64,000 bases of DNA from Bradyrhizobium sp. 132 (GTDB taxonomy: Bacteria > Pseudomonadota > Alphaproteobacteria > Rhizobiales > Xanthobacteraceae), in assembly GCF_023074185.1 (NCBI RefSeq), contig NZ_JADPKY010000157.1, positions 1 through 64,000 on the forward strand, read 5' to 3'. How positions within the stretch are numbered: the first letter of the stretch is position 1; the number at the start of each line of letters is the position of its first letter. Positions 54,160 to 62,790 of this stretch are shown in pieces. The notes beneath the pieces were generated by a model, which was given only the letters and a program-made list of their open reading frames with translations, was not told the origin of the DNA and did not search any database. A program made the translations under genes and the position numbers.

Positions 54160-54984
54160 TCACCCCTTGAAGAACGCCAGCAGGTCCGCGTTGATGGTCT
54201 CGGCGTGCGTGGTCGGCATGCCGTGCGGAAAACCCTTGTAGGTCTTCAGCGTGCCGTTCTTCAAAAGCTTGGCCGACAGCGGCGCGGAATCGGCGTAAGG
54301 CACGATCTGGTCGTCGTCGCCGTGCATCACCAGCACCGGCACGTTGATCTTCTTCAGATCCTCGGTGAAGTCGGTCTGCGAGAACGCGACGATGCCGTCG
54401 TAATGCGCCTTCGCGCCGCCCATCATGCCCTGGCGCCACCAGTTATGGATCACCGCGTCCGACGGTTTTGCGCCGGGACGATTGTAGCCGTAGAATGGGC
54501 CGGCGGGGAGATCGCGATAGAATTGCGTGCGGCTGGCGGCGAGTTGCGCCTGGAGACCGTCGAACACGCTCTTCGGCAGGCCGCCGGGATTGGCCACGGT
54601 CTGCACCATCAACGGCGGCACGGCCGAGAGGATCGCGGCCTTCGCCACCCGGCTCTCGCCGTGGCGCGCGATGTAGTGCACGACTTCGCCGCCGCCGGTG
54701 GAGTGGCCGACGTGGATCGCATTCTTCAGGTCGAGATGCGCCGTCACCGCCGCGAGATCGTCGGCATAATGATCCATGTCGTGGCCGTCGGAGACCTGCG
54801 ATGAACGGCCGTGGCCGCGGCGGTCATGGGCGATGACGCGGTAGCCGCGCGCGACGAAGAACAACATCTGCGTGTCCCAATCGTCGGCCGATAGCGGCCA
54901 GCCATGGCTGAACACGATCGGCTGGCCACTTCCCCAATCCTTGTAGAAGATATCGACGCCGTCCTTGGTGGTGATAGTAGGCAT
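54160..54984 (-). CDS. Alpha/beta hydrolase (non-haem haloperoxidase-like)
   Basis: A protein of 274 residues of the cofactor-free haloperoxidase/esterase group. The nucleophile is Ser95 in VGHSTGGGE; the acid is in MHGDDDQIVP and the His in FPHGMPTTH. The start TTKDGVDIFYKDWGSGQP and AHDRRGHGRSS are characteristic. It may act as an esterase or a perhydrolase; the substrate is unknown. The gene at 55004-55513 lies 19 bases upstream on the same strand. Confidence 0.92.
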   Translation of the reverse strand: MPTITTKDGVDIFYKDWGSGQPIVFSHGWPLSADDWDTQMLFFVARGYRVIAHDRRGHGRSSQVSDGHDMDHYADDLAAVTAHLDLKNAIHVGHSTGGGEVVHYIARHGESRVAKAAILSAVPPLMVQTVANPGGLPKSVFDGLQAQLAASRTQFYRDLPAGPFYGYNRPGAKPSDAVIHNWWRQGMMGGAKAHYDGIVAFSQTDFTEDLKKINVPVLVMHGDDDQIVPYADSAPLSAKLLKNGTLKTYKGFPHGMPTTHAETINADLLAFFKG

Positions 54985-55003
54985 TGCTAGGCTCCTTGAA
55001 TGA

Positions 55004-55513
55004 TCAGACGAACGCCATCGGCTTGTAGCGGCGCCAGGCGCCGACGGTGAGCACCACGAAGAACACCAGCACGATGCCCTGCACCACGGCGAACACGGGG
55101 CCTCCCGGCGGCGCCGGCGGCACTGCGGGCGCGAGCGCGGCGAGCGCCGGCACCTTGAGGAACGACTGGATCACCAGCACGAAGACGTTGAAATACAGCG
55201 AGATCATCGCGGTCACGATGTAGACCGGACGCCAGACGCCCGCGAGCTTCATGCCGTACAGCGCGATGCAGGCGATCGCGAGCAGCACCAGCGAAATGAT
55301 GCCGATGATGTGCGACGGCAGCAGCTCCTTGAACGGAAACAGGAAACCGGTGGCGCTGGTGAGGATCGTGAACAGCAGGAAGATCGCGGTGAGGCCCGGC
55401 ATCGGCTTCGAGCCGAGCAGGCCGAACATCACGACGAGGCCGGCTGCGATGCCGATCAGGCTGATGATGACATGCACCATCGTGAAGGCGGGCAAGCTCA
55501 ACCCAAGAATCAT
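55004..55513 (-). CDS. Hypothetical membrane protein
   Basis: A protein of 169 residues with about five hydrophobic helices and a Pro-rich loop (APAVPPAPPGGPVF near 133). No charged catalytic motif is seen; I recognise no named family. GTAGGAGAG lies before the ATG at 55513. The hydrolase gene follows 19 bases later, so the two are probably one transcript. Confidence 0.75.
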   Translation of the reverse strand: MILGLSLPAFTMVHVIISLIGIAAGLVVMFGLLGSKPMPGLTAIFLLFTILTSATGFLFPFKELLPSHIIGIISLVLLAIACIALYGMKLAGVWRPVYIVTAMISLYFNVFVLVIQSFLKVPALAALAPAVPPAPPGGPVFAVVQGIVLVFFVVLTVGAWRRYKPMAFV

Positions 55514-55749
55514 GACATCTCTCCTACTCGTCTCGCATTGAGATCGGAAAGATAGTATTACGGTCCTCATCGAATTGCCACCTGCGCCGGTGTCACATAT
55601 GCGCGTGCGGCCATGCACCGTCGTGCGAATCGACAAACGCATGCTTTATTTTTTTGCACCGCTGTCACAAACGACGGCAGGTTTTCGAGGAAAGTTGAAT
55701 CGAACGTCGCAACATCGGCCCGCCATCGGCGGGCCGATGCAAGACGAAC

Positions 55750-56058
55750 TCACACTTCCTTGGTGTCGAAGATCAGCAGGTCGGCGCCGCCGCTGGCGAA
55801 TTTCGGCACGTCAGCGCCGGTCGCCTTGCCTTCCGGGCTGCCGAATGCCGCCTGGATGTCGGCCGCGCTGTCGAAGGTGAGAATGGCGACCAGATGGATT
55901 CCGGACGGTCCGGCGGGGGAGCCGACCGGCCCCTTGCTGATGGCGTACTTCTTCAGGCCTGGAAGTTTCTTGGCCAGCGGAATGTGGGTCTCGGCATAAT
56001 ACTTGTCGAAGGCCGCAGGATCCGTGGGCGTTTTGTACAGCACGACGATTTCAGCCAT
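55750..56058 (-). CDS. EthD family protein
   Basis: A protein of 102 residues of the EthD group, a ferredoxin-like fold found near ether- or aromatic-degradation genes and also alone. The start AEIVVLYKTPTDPAAFDKYY with THIPLAKKLPGLKKY is typical. The function in the cell is unknown. GGGAGGAAC lies upstream of the ATG. It is monocistronic. Confidence 0.88.
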   Translation of the reverse strand: MAEIVVLYKTPTDPAAFDKYYAETHIPLAKKLPGLKKYAISKGPVGSPAGPSGIHLVAILTFDSAADIQAAFGSPEGKATGADVPKFASGGADLLIFDTKEV

Positions 56059-56096
56059 TTAGTTCCTCCCGTTAAGCGTTTTGTTTGTAGATCCTC

Positions 56097-56207
56097 TCCA
56101 TGGTGAGGAGCGTGCGAAGCACACGTCTCGAACCATGCAGGCCCGGCTTTGGCAGCCGGGCCTCGATCCTTCGAGACGCCGCTGTCGCGGCTCCTCAGGA
56201 TGAGGGG
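56097..56207. repeat. Dispersed palindromic repeat (GAGGAGCG/GTCTCGAA family)
   Basis: CCATGGTGAGGAGCG, CGTCTCGAACCATGC, an inner hairpin AGGCCCGGCTTTGGCAGCCGGGCCT, and mirrored TCGAGACGCC and CTCCTCAGGATGAGG. This is a complex dispersed repeat in this type of genome; a copy begins at the right end of the window (63964). Confidence 0.75.
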
Positions 56208-56333
56208 ATAGTCACGTATGACACGGCACAATGGCAAGTCACATTCGCCTTGCCATCTGCTTGTCTTCTACTTGGCTCATTGTTTGAGCACGATCTTTTC
56301 GGAAAACCGCTGCACACTTTTCCGGTTCGTGCT

Positions 56334-58052
56334 CTAAAGCGCCGGCTTTGCGGCGTCACCGAGGAAGCCGTGCAGGGAGGCCACGACTTGCGCGCCCTCG
56401 CCGATGGCGCCGCCGACGCGCTTGACAGAGCCGGAGCGAACGTCGCCGACGGCATAGACGCCGGGCACGGAGGTTTCCAGCGGCGCCACCAGCCGGCCCT
56501 GATTCTGCTCGGACTGCGCGCCTGTCACGACGAAGCCGCCGCGATCGAGCGTCACGCCGCAGCCGTCGAGCCAGTTGGTGGCGGGATCGGCGCCGACGAA
56601 CAAAAACAGATTGCGGACGTCCGCAAAATCCTCGTCGGTCGAGAGCCGGCTCTTCCAGCGGATGCGCCGCAGCAGCGAGGCCTCGTCGCCTTCAAGCGCC
56701 GTGATCTCGGTGTTGAACATTAATTCAATGTTCGGCGTCGCTTCGATGCGCTCGATGAGATAGCGCGACATGCTGGCGCCCAGGCCGCCGCCGCGGATGA
56801 TCATCAGCACGCGCTTCGCGTGCCCCGACAGGAACACGGCCGCCTGCCCCGCCGAGTTGCCGGCGCCGACCAGCGCCACTTCCTCGCCGGCGCACAGCTT
56901 CGCCTCGACCGGCGACGCCCAATACCAGACGCCGCGGCCTTCGAACTTGTCGAGGTTCTCGATCTCGGGCCGGCGATAGCGCGCGCCGCTTGCGACAACG
57001 ACCGCGCGCGAATGCAGCGGGTCGCAGCCGTCAAGCGCCACCGAAAACGCGCCATCCTTGCGCGTGCAGTCGAGCGACTTCACCGTCACCGGGATCATGA
57101 TCTCCGCGCCAAATTTTTGCGCCTGGTTGAAGGCGCGCGCGGTCAGGGCCATGCCGGAAATTCCGGTCGGAAAGCCGAGATAGTTTTCAATGCGCGCGCT
57201 GGCGCCGGCCTGGCCGCCAAAGGCACGGGTGTCGAGCACGGCGACCGAGAGGCCTTCGGACGCGGCATACACGGCGGTAGCGAGCCCGGCCGGCCCGGAG
57301 CCGACGATCGCGACGTCGTAGATGCGGTCGTTGCGCGGGCCGCCGATCATGCCGATCGCGCGCGCAAGCTCGGTTTCGCCGGGGTTGCGCAGCACCGCAC
57401 CATCGGGGGTGACGACCAGCGGCCAGTCTTCCGGCTTGGGCGAATAACGCGCGATGACGTCGGCGGCGTCGCGATCGCGCTCGGGATCGAGCAGATGATG
57501 CGGCTGGCCGTTGCGGGTGAGAAAACCCTGCAATCGCACCACGCCTGACGAATGCGAGGGACCGATCAGCACGACACCGCCGACACCGCCCTGAAGCAGA
57601 TTGACCCGGCGCAGGATCAGGGCGCGCATGATGCGCTCGCCGAGCTCGGCCTCTGCGACCAGCAGCGCGCGCAGCCGCTCCGGCGGCAACAGCAGCGTCT
57701 CGACATCGCCTTCGGCGCGGCCGTCGACCAGCGCCGGCCGCCCCGAGAGCTGGCTGAGCTCGGCCAAAAATTGCCCCGGCCCCTGGTCGATCAACGGGGT
57801 GACGTGACCAAGGCCGTCGCGCTGGGTGATGGCGACGTGGCCCTTCAGCACGACGAACATGCCCGGCCCGGGCTTGCCGGTCTCGAACAGGAATTCCCCA
57901 TCGGCATAGAGGCGGACCTCGCCGAAATGCCTGACACGCTCGATTTCGGCTGATGTCAGCGCCGGAAAGGTCTGTTCAGGGCGGGTGAACCGCGACATCT
58001 GCGCGTCACCGTCGGGTCGTTGCGATTCGTCCTGCCCCATTGCCACGTCCAT
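56334..58052 (-). CDS. Cyclic-nucleotide-binding/thioredoxin-reductase-like flavoprotein
   Basis: A protein of about 572 residues. Residues 25-140 form a cyclic-nucleotide-binding (Crp-type) domain (FVVLKGHVAITQRD, PGQFLAELSQLSG). The second part (about 245-565) is an FAD/NAD(P) oxidoreductase of thioredoxin-reductase fold: VAIVGSGPAGLATAVYAASE, FGGQAGASARIENYLGFP, LVGAGNSAGQAAVFLS and GVYAVGDVRSG. The redox-active CxxC that normally sits before the NADPH domain is replaced by YWASPV, so it cannot work as a classic disulfide reductase. Start choice is uncertain (TTG 58061 and ATG 58040 are in frame). Confidence 0.88.
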   Translation of the reverse strand: MDVAMGQDESQRPDGDAQMSRFTRPEQTFPALTSAEIERVRHFGEVRLYADGEFLFETGKPGPGMFVVLKGHVAITQRDGLGHVTPLIDQGPGQFLAELSQLSGRPALVDGRAEGDVETLLLPPERLRALLVAEAELGERIMRALILRRVNLLQGGVGGVVLIGPSHSSGVVRLQGFLTRNGQPHHLLDPERDRDAADVIARYSPKPEDWPLVVTPDGAVLRNPGETELARAIGMIGGPRNDRIYDVAIVGSGPAGLATAVYAASEGLSVAVLDTRAFGGQAGASARIENYLGFPTGISGMALTARAFNQAQKFGAEIMIPVTVKSLDCTRKDGAFSVALDGCDPLHSRAVVVASGARYRRPEIENLDKFEGRGVWYWASPVEAKLCAGEEVALVGAGNSAGQAAVFLSGHAKRVLMIIRGGGLGASMSRYLIERIEATPNIELMFNTEITALEGDEASLLRRIRWKSRLSTDEDFADVRNLFLFVGADPATNWLDGCGVTLDRGGFVVTGAQSEQNQGRLVAPLETSVPGVYAVGDVRSGSVKRVGGAIGEGAQVVASLHGFLGDAAKPAL

Positions 58053-58081
58053 GCACTCCAAAAAATTCCAGCCGCCGGATT

Positions 58082-58306
58082 CTAGCCGCCGGTCTTGCCA
58101 GCGGTCTTGCCGGCGGCCCCCTCATCTAGGGAACCATCCTCGTTCTGCGAGGGGTCGGCACTTGCGGCGCGTTCCCGCGCCTGCACCTTCCGCCGCTTCA
58201 AATTTTCGCGCAGCGCCGATTTCAGCCGGTCGTCGCGGGACGCCCTCGCCTGTCTCGGGTCCTGTCTCGAATCCTGCCGCTCGCTCTTGTCGTTCTCGTC
58301 AGCCAT
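58082..58306 (-). CDS. Small charged hypothetical protein
   Basis: A protein of 74 residues, hydrophilic and probably disordered, rich in Arg, Asp, Glu, Ser and Ala (DDRLKSALRENLKRRKVQA), resembling small alphaproteobacterial proteins with an LKxNLKRRK motif. The ATG at 58306 has no strong ribosome-binding site. It lies 29 bases upstream of the flavoprotein gene on the same strand. Confidence 0.6.
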   Translation of the reverse strand: MADENDKSERQDSRQDPRQARASRDDRLKSALRENLKRRKVQARERAASADPSQNEDGSLDEGAAGKTAGKTGG

Positions 58307-58621
58307 CGGGGTCCATTACAGCGATCGGCGATAACATGCCCGAGGAATAAGGCAGCTCAAGAGGCCCGCGCGATCCGATCGTGCGAAAATCGAAATGGAT
58401 CGAATCCGGCGCATCGGGCAACTGGCCAGTTGGGTGGGATATCGGAACCGAATCCGCGGAAAGGCGGCCGTTTCGAGCCAAAACAAGCATTTTGGGCCCG
58501 ATATCGACCTGATTTTATCGCTTTGGCGGGGCCTGCAAGCTTGCACAGGCGGGGGGCTTGTGGCAGATATCGGCCCGCTTGGTAGGCCCCTCGTGGCGGC
58601 CGATTCTCGATCCCAGCACAT
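58307..58621. other. Intergenic stretch upstream of tRNA-Thr
   Basis: No gene is supported. It should hold the tRNA-Thr promoter. Weak open frames here have no start signal or family resemblance. I see no repeat of note. Confidence 0.5.
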
Positions 58622-58696
58622 GCTGCCGTAGCTCAGTGGTAGAGCACTCCATTGGTAATGGAGAGGTCGACAGTTCAATCCTGTCTGGCAGCACCA
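58622..58696 (+). tRNA. tRNA-Thr (GGT)
   Basis: It folds as a standard tRNA of 75 bases with an encoded CCA (58694-58696). The acceptor GCTGCCG pairs with TGGCAGC, the D loop has GTAGCTCAGTGGTAGAGCA, the anticodon stem ACTCCATTGGTAATGGAG gives anticodon GGT, and the T loop is CAGTTCAATCCTG. Confidence 0.97.
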
Positions 58697-59460
58697 TTCC
58701 CTGGTTCAAATCACGCACAGATCAGCATTCTCGCGGCATCAAGCGCCCGAGTTTTGCTTTTTTCCGTAGCCCTCCTCTGTGAAGAGAGCGCAGGGAAGAC
58801 CGGGTGCCGGCTGGCACCCGCGGTCCGCTGCGCGAAAGCACACGCAGAAAAACCGCACAGCAGCATACAGGTGTAGCCAATCACTCGGCCTTCCCTGCGC
58901 GATGGGTTGACGGCTTATGCCGCGCTCTCCCCGGCGACGAGTTCCTTTTTGTCACCGTCGCCTTGCGAATTGGCGATGCCTCAAGACCCGGTAGAGCCCC
59001 GATCCATCTCCGCAAGGCTTGACCGTAGCAACGACGGCCAGGACCACACGATTTTGCCGTACGCAGCATCACCCCGCTTCGCCCTGAAGGGCTTCGCAGG
59101 ACGTTGGCGCCGTTCGTCCGCACGCAGAAGGACCTCACGAGGTTCATCTCGCCCTGATCCCGCCTCCCCGTGCCCGACGCTGCCGCGTCCACCGCCCCCC
59201 GATCCACGTTTCGTTACGACGGACGACCGCCCCTCTCCCTGGACCGGGATGGCGGGATTGATACCGCAATTCCGAATTTCGGTAAAGTGGAATCTTTTTA
59301 TGATGGGGGATTGACGGGATTTTGGGGGAGGCGGGTGTGTTGCCCGATGGGTCGAATTTGCCCGGCAACTTGCGGGAGCGAAAAGAGCGCAACAACATGG
59401 TTCAAGTCTGTGATGGGTTTTTCTGCGCTCTACCCATCCTGCGCACTGAGTTCGCGGCGA
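58697..59460. other. Long stretch without a supported gene
   Basis: In 764 bases I find no open frame with a credible start, signal or family. A frame that reads as Arg/Pro-rich in several phases is typical of non-coding GC-rich DNA. The left part (about 58800-59200) has the look of a dispersed repeat seen in Bradyrhizobium genomes (recollection, not checked). The right part (about 59398-59455) ends with CTACCCATCCTGCGC, a degenerate end of the GTAGGATGGGTAG repeat family. Confidence 0.5.
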
Positions 59461-60081
59461 TCATTGAGAGATGTGCGGATCGCAGGCAGTAAGCAGCTCT
59501 TGGCCAAAGGACGAGATGACGAAGCCTTGAGGATGTGAGCGGATACAACGAAGTGCTTCGAGATGGTTTATGCTAATTTCCAAAGCTGACGGTCGCTCGC
59601 CTGGCAAGATTTCATTTAAGCGAGGCTGGTGAAAGGTTGGATTTTGTGTGCCACGAAGGTCCATTGCTTTGCGGAGTACAATGATATCGATCGGTTGTAG
59701 GTCTTTTAAAGTTTTGATGAACTCCGGTCTCACGTCATTGGCGTGGGCAGGTTCCATGGCATTCGCCAGAAGTGCAGCATACAGCTCCTGCATTGCATCT
59801 CGGCTCTCGCGTTGCGCTTGTTCAAGCAATGGCGTCGCCAAATCTTCGGGGACAGGTTGCGGCTCCTCTAAGGAGCGTTCTTGGATGATCCGTTTTGTTT
59901 TGCGGGCGAACGCGTCGGCGTTCCGTTTACGGGCCTCACTCACGCGATCTCCGACCATCCAGCCGTAGATGTCTGCGATGGCTGGCGAGGCGGATTTGAC
60001 GACCTCGACGGCCTTGCTAAGCGTCTTGGCGGCTTCCTCAACCGCTTTCTCGTATGGGAGATCAGGGCGTTCTTCGGCCAT
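59461..60081 (-). CDS. Abi-alpha/DUF4393 family protein
   Basis: A protein of 206 residues of the DUF4393 (Abi-alpha) family. The first part is helical with KTLSKAVEVVKSASPAIADI; the core has ESRDAMQELYAALLANAMEP near 93-112, then RPEFIKTLKDLQPIDIIVLR, where the family shows the pattern RPEFI-IL-QL-P-D. Members have been linked to abortive phage infection, which is inferred by family name. The ATG is at 60081. It stands alone among repeats; base use is less GC-rich than in core genes. Confidence 0.75.
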   Translation of the reverse strand: MAEERPDLPYEKAVEEAAKTLSKAVEVVKSASPAIADIYGWMVGDRVSEARKRNADAFARKTKRIIQERSLEEPQPVPEDLATPLLEQAQRESRDAMQELYAALLANAMEPAHANDVRPEFIKTLKDLQPIDIIVLRKAMDLRGTQNPTFHQPRLNEILPGERPSALEISINHLEALRCIRSHPQGFVISSFGQELLTACDPHISQ

Positions 60082-60605
60082 GCTGTTCCTCGCCTGATGG
60101 TCTAACGAATGAGACTATAACGCTCTACGGCCTTGCCGAACCTGCCGAAGGGTAAGGCGAAAAAAGCTCATCTGCAAAGGGGTGGTGTTAGGCGGGTAAG
60201 GGATCGAGCCTTGGACTCTCCTAAGCGATGGCAGCGCTATGATAATGCTTGTGCTCTATAGGATTTAACGAAGATCCCCGTCTTTTCTCCGTTTGCGTGG
60301 GGTTTCAAAGTACGGCCCATTTATTCGGGTGGCGGGCGTTGTTGGTAAGATAGGCCACGCGATGCTCACGTTGTTGGGAATTTGGGGTGTAGTCGTTTGG
60401 CAGCTTTCTGACAGCTCGTAGGATGAGTAGAGCGACTTGTCCGCCGTAGCTCGAAGAGGGTAAGCGGAAGCGAAACCCGTCGAGGGCAGTCGATGACGAA
60501 ACATGATGGGTTTCGCAAATGCTCTACCCATCTTACGCTTGCTTGTTGGTAAGCTCAAACAACAGCTAACATACGCTCGACTGTATTGATTGAAAGGGAT
60601 TTCAG
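60082..60605. other. Intergenic stretch with a GTAGGATG-family repeat
   Basis: In 524 bases I see no credible gene. Bases 60414-60539 are a long member of the repeat family: GCTCGTAGGATGAGTAGAGC on the left, GGTAAGCGGAAGCGAAACCC in the middle, and GCAAATGCTCTACCCATC on the right in the opposite sense. The part from 60120 to 60410 is unstructured and relatively AT-rich. Confidence 0.6.
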
Positions 60606-61088
60606 ATGCCGGACCACGCAAAGATACTCGCCCTAATCGCCGCTAGCGAAGACGTCGATAAGCTGCGTACCTGGATCGTGAATGCTCGAAAAGAAAAGCA
60701 AGCCGATATTGAGGAAGCCGCATTTCGACGTTTGATCGAAATTCTACCGAAAGAGGCGCCAGGTACGGTAGAGCATGATTTTTGGCGGACGGTCCATGCC
60801 TTCGAACACATCCTGAGCGAGGAGAGAGGAAAGACGACGCGGCTTGCGCGCACGCGGCAGAAGGTGGCGCGGGTCGGGGAGATCGAGACGCTTCGGGATT
60901 GGGCCGTGGGTAGCAAAAGCACGGATGGTTTTGCCATGCTAATCGAGCGAAACATGCCGGAGCTCACCGGAGAAGCCATTGTGTTGCGGCACACCGATCG
61001 GTTTGATGCCGAGGTCGTGTCGGCAGCAACCATGCGCCTCAAAGAAGCGGGGGTAGACGTTTCTCGTTTGCCCAAAAAAGCCGATTAG
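60606..61088 (+). CDS. Hypothetical protein
   Basis: A cytosolic protein of 160 residues, mostly helical, without cysteine. It shows ALIAASEDVDKLRTWIVNAR near 9-28, ERGKTTRLARTRQKVARVGE in the middle, and FAMLIERNMPELTGEAIVLRH and FDAEVVSAATMRLKEAGVDV near the end. I recognise no family. AAGGG lies upstream of the ATG. Its stop codon abuts a repeat (61088-61127). Base use is less GC-rich than in neighbouring core genes. Confidence 0.72.
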   Translation: MPDHAKILALIAASEDVDKLRTWIVNARKEKQADIEEAAFRRLIEILPKEAPGTVEHDFWRTVHAFEHILSEERGKTTRLARTRQKVARVGEIETLRDWAVGSKSTDGFAMLIERNMPELTGEAIVLRHTDRFDAEVVSAATMRLKEAGVDVSRLPKKAD

Positions 61089-61127
61089 CTCGTAGGATGG
61101 GTAGAGCGGAAGCGAAACCCATCGAGG
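61088..61127. repeat. GTAGGATGGGTAGAGC-family repeat
   Basis: It starts GCTCGTAGGATGGGTAG and continues AGCGGAAGCGAAACCCATCG. It directly follows the stop of the gene at 60606-61088 and cuts the 3' end of the pseudogene at 61128-61444. Confidence 0.85.
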
Positions 61128-61444
61128 CCTTGGACTTTCCGCGGCGACCGTGGCGGAGCGATTTTGCATTTCAATCAGCGTCATTTCACCGAAGAAATCG
61201 CCGGGCTCCAGAACCGAAATCGGGATGACGCTCCCCGAACTCGCCCGTTTGCTCACCGCCAGCCGACCGGCCTTGACGATGAACATCGAGCGTCCCGGCT
61301 CGCCTTCCACCACGACGGTCGCGCCGGCATCGAAGCGGCACTCGACCAACATCGAATCAGGAGATCGAGACTTGGGTCCGGGAGACCACCGAAGAACGGC
61401 GTCGCGAGCAGGAACGCTTTCAGATCGGGGGCACTGACAACCAT
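61128..61444 (-). pseudogene. Cyclic-nucleotide-binding-domain gene remnant
   Basis: The first frame (from ATG 61444) gives MVVSAPDLKAFLLATPF and FGGLPDPSLDLLI, a Crp-type N-terminus. Near 61353 the frame is lost; the next frame continues MLVECRFDAGATVVVEGEP, GRSMFIVKAGRLAVSKR and GDFFGEMTLIEMQNRSAT, the cyclic-nucleotide pocket. One missing base explains the break. After AAESP (about 61130) the homology stops at the repeat, so the last part of the domain is gone. It is a clear pseudogene, unless the frameshift is a sequencing error; the truncation would remain. Confidence 0.85.
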
Positions 61445-61486
61445 CGCGCGAACATACGCCCCCTCGCCGTCAGCGGCAATCAGCCG

Positions 61487-61522
61487 GTAGGATGGGTAGA
61501 GCGGAAGCGAAATCCATCCTAC
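61487..61522. repeat. GTAGGATGGGTAGAGC-family repeat
   Basis: GTAGGATGG (61487-61495) and CCATCCTAC (61514-61522) are inverted ends around GTAGAGCGGAAGCGAAAT. It overlaps the end of the gene at 61519-62145 and supplies its TAG stop codon. Confidence 0.9.
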
Positions 61523-62145
61523 GCGCTACTGCCGCGCAACGCCCGCTTTCTCCAGAGGTCAGCGATGACCTTGATGGTCGCTGCGAGGACGAGCGCGCAA
61601 AGCGCCGCCTTCGAGATCGTCTCCATCGTCCCCTCGATCAGCAGGCAATGGGCCACGCTGGCTGCGACGATGACGATCGCGAGGGGAATATGGACGATGC
61701 GCCAGGTTCGCAGCCGCAGGCCCAATCGCCGGCGTAGTAGCGCCAGAAGCGCGACGGTGAAGATGGCCCACATCGCGGTCACGCCGAAGGGGGAGAACGG
61801 CGTCGGTGATGTATAGGTCAGGGCGTCGATCATGTCGGGCGGGCTGGTGATCCAGAGGCCAGCGACGTGGATCACCACCGCCAGGGCAAGCGCGCCGCCG
61901 ATCCAGCGATGGGCGCGCCGGCCACGATAGGCCGACAGTCCCGGCAAATATCCGCCGATCAGCAGAGGCTGAACGAGTACGAGAGCAAGCGCGATCATCC
62001 CCGCGAAGCCGGCGAGGATGTAGACCGGGCCGCGCCATGCGAGCTGCTCGCTCCCCGCAGCGAGCGCGATCGGCACGCCAATGGCCAAAGCAAGGGCGAC
62101 CCAGATCAGGGGCGGCCGCGCCAATCTCCACGGCGTCGTTTGCAA
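61519..62145 (-). CDS. Ferric-reductase-like membrane protein
   Basis: A membrane protein of 208 residues with about six helices and paired histidines in the membrane (RRAHRWIGGALALAVVIHVAG and RIVHIPLAIVIVAASVAHCL), as in the haem-binding core of ferric-reductase-like/MsrQ proteins. It lacks the NAD(P)/FAD domains, so it could be a haem-b subunit. The start is TTG 62145, 5 bases after the stop of the intradiol-like gene, and it is weakly supported. The stop lies inside a repeat. Confidence 0.75.
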   Translation of the reverse strand: MQTTPWRLARPPLIWVALALAIGVPIALAAGSEQLAWRGPVYILAGFAGMIALALVLVQPLLIGGYLPGLSAYRGRRAHRWIGGALALAVVIHVAGLWITSPPDMIDALTYTSPTPFSPFGVTAMWAIFTVALLALLRRRLGLRLRTWRIVHIPLAIVIVAASVAHCLLIEGTMETISKAALCALVLAATIKVIADLWRKRALRGSSA

Positions 62146-62150
62146 TTCGA

Positions 62151-62654
62151 TCAGGCCGGCTGAAGGACGAAATGCGCTTCGAGGCTGGTTTCCTTCGCGC
62201 TCCGCATCACCGGACGCAGGAAGACTGTCTTGAATTCACCGCTGTCATAGGCGAGGTGGCCATGCGGCTGGCCGAAGATGGGAATGATCTGCGGCATCTC
62301 GAGCCGGAACTTGCCGTCCTTGTCGGTGAGCGTTGCGCCATGGCTCTGCGGCTCGTGCTCCTGCCCTTCGGTCGTATGCGCCCAGATCTGGATGCGCTGC
62401 CCGGCAAGCGGAGCCCCGTCACCGGCGCGGCGCACCGTGCCGCTCATCCAGAAGCCGCCCTTGCCGATCCGATCCACGATCGCCGCGCCCTTGCGGTAGT
62501 TGTTCGCCCCGCCCGACATCGAATCGGTCGGTGCGAGGCCTTCGGCGCGGGCCGGTAGCAGGAGGCCGGAAACGCCGGTTGCCAAAACTCCGGTTGCAAG
62601 GACGGTGCCGCCGGCGACGAGGAGGTTGCGGCGATTGAGTACGACGATGGTCAT
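62151..62654 (-). CDS. Tat-exported intradiol-dioxygenase-like protein
   Basis: A protein of 167 residues. A twin-arginine signal (NRRNLLVAGGTVLATGVLAT, cleavage near PARAEG) precedes a domain like the intradiol ring-cleavage dioxygenase core: FWMSGTVRRAGDGAPLAGQRIQIWAHTT..., GATLTDKDGKFRLEMP and PHGHLAYDSGEF. Two His are in GQPHGHL, with Tyr in LAYDSG; whether all four iron ligands are present is unclear. The family includes exported members of unknown activity. The ferric-reductase-like gene follows 5 bases later. Confidence 0.72.
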   Translation of the reverse strand: MTIVVLNRRNLLVAGGTVLATGVLATGVSGLLLPARAEGLAPTDSMSGGANNYRKGAAIVDRIGKGGFWMSGTVRRAGDGAPLAGQRIQIWAHTTEGQEHEPQSHGATLTDKDGKFRLEMPQIIPIFGQPHGHLAYDSGEFKTVFLRPVMRSAKETSLEAHFVLQPA

Positions 62655-62790
62655 GTCGGTTCCTCCTGGCGAGTGCAGTGGCTCCACCGAGAGTACAACA
62701 ACAGGAGAGAGCCGCCCAGTTACCGCGAACGGCGCACCAGACCGCAATAACGGTGTTGTGAACGGGAGTGCAGGCCACTCGAACAGCTTC

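Noticed and set aside
58881..59207. Arg/Gly-rich minus-strand frame after tRNA-Thr
   Set aside because: There is no ribosome-binding site and no domain, and the composition is that of non-coding GC-rich repeat DNA.
60265..60621. Minus-strand open frame beside the gene at 60606
   Set aside because: Much of it reads through the GTAGGATG-family repeat (AFAKPIMFRHRLPS), and the remainder shows no domain.
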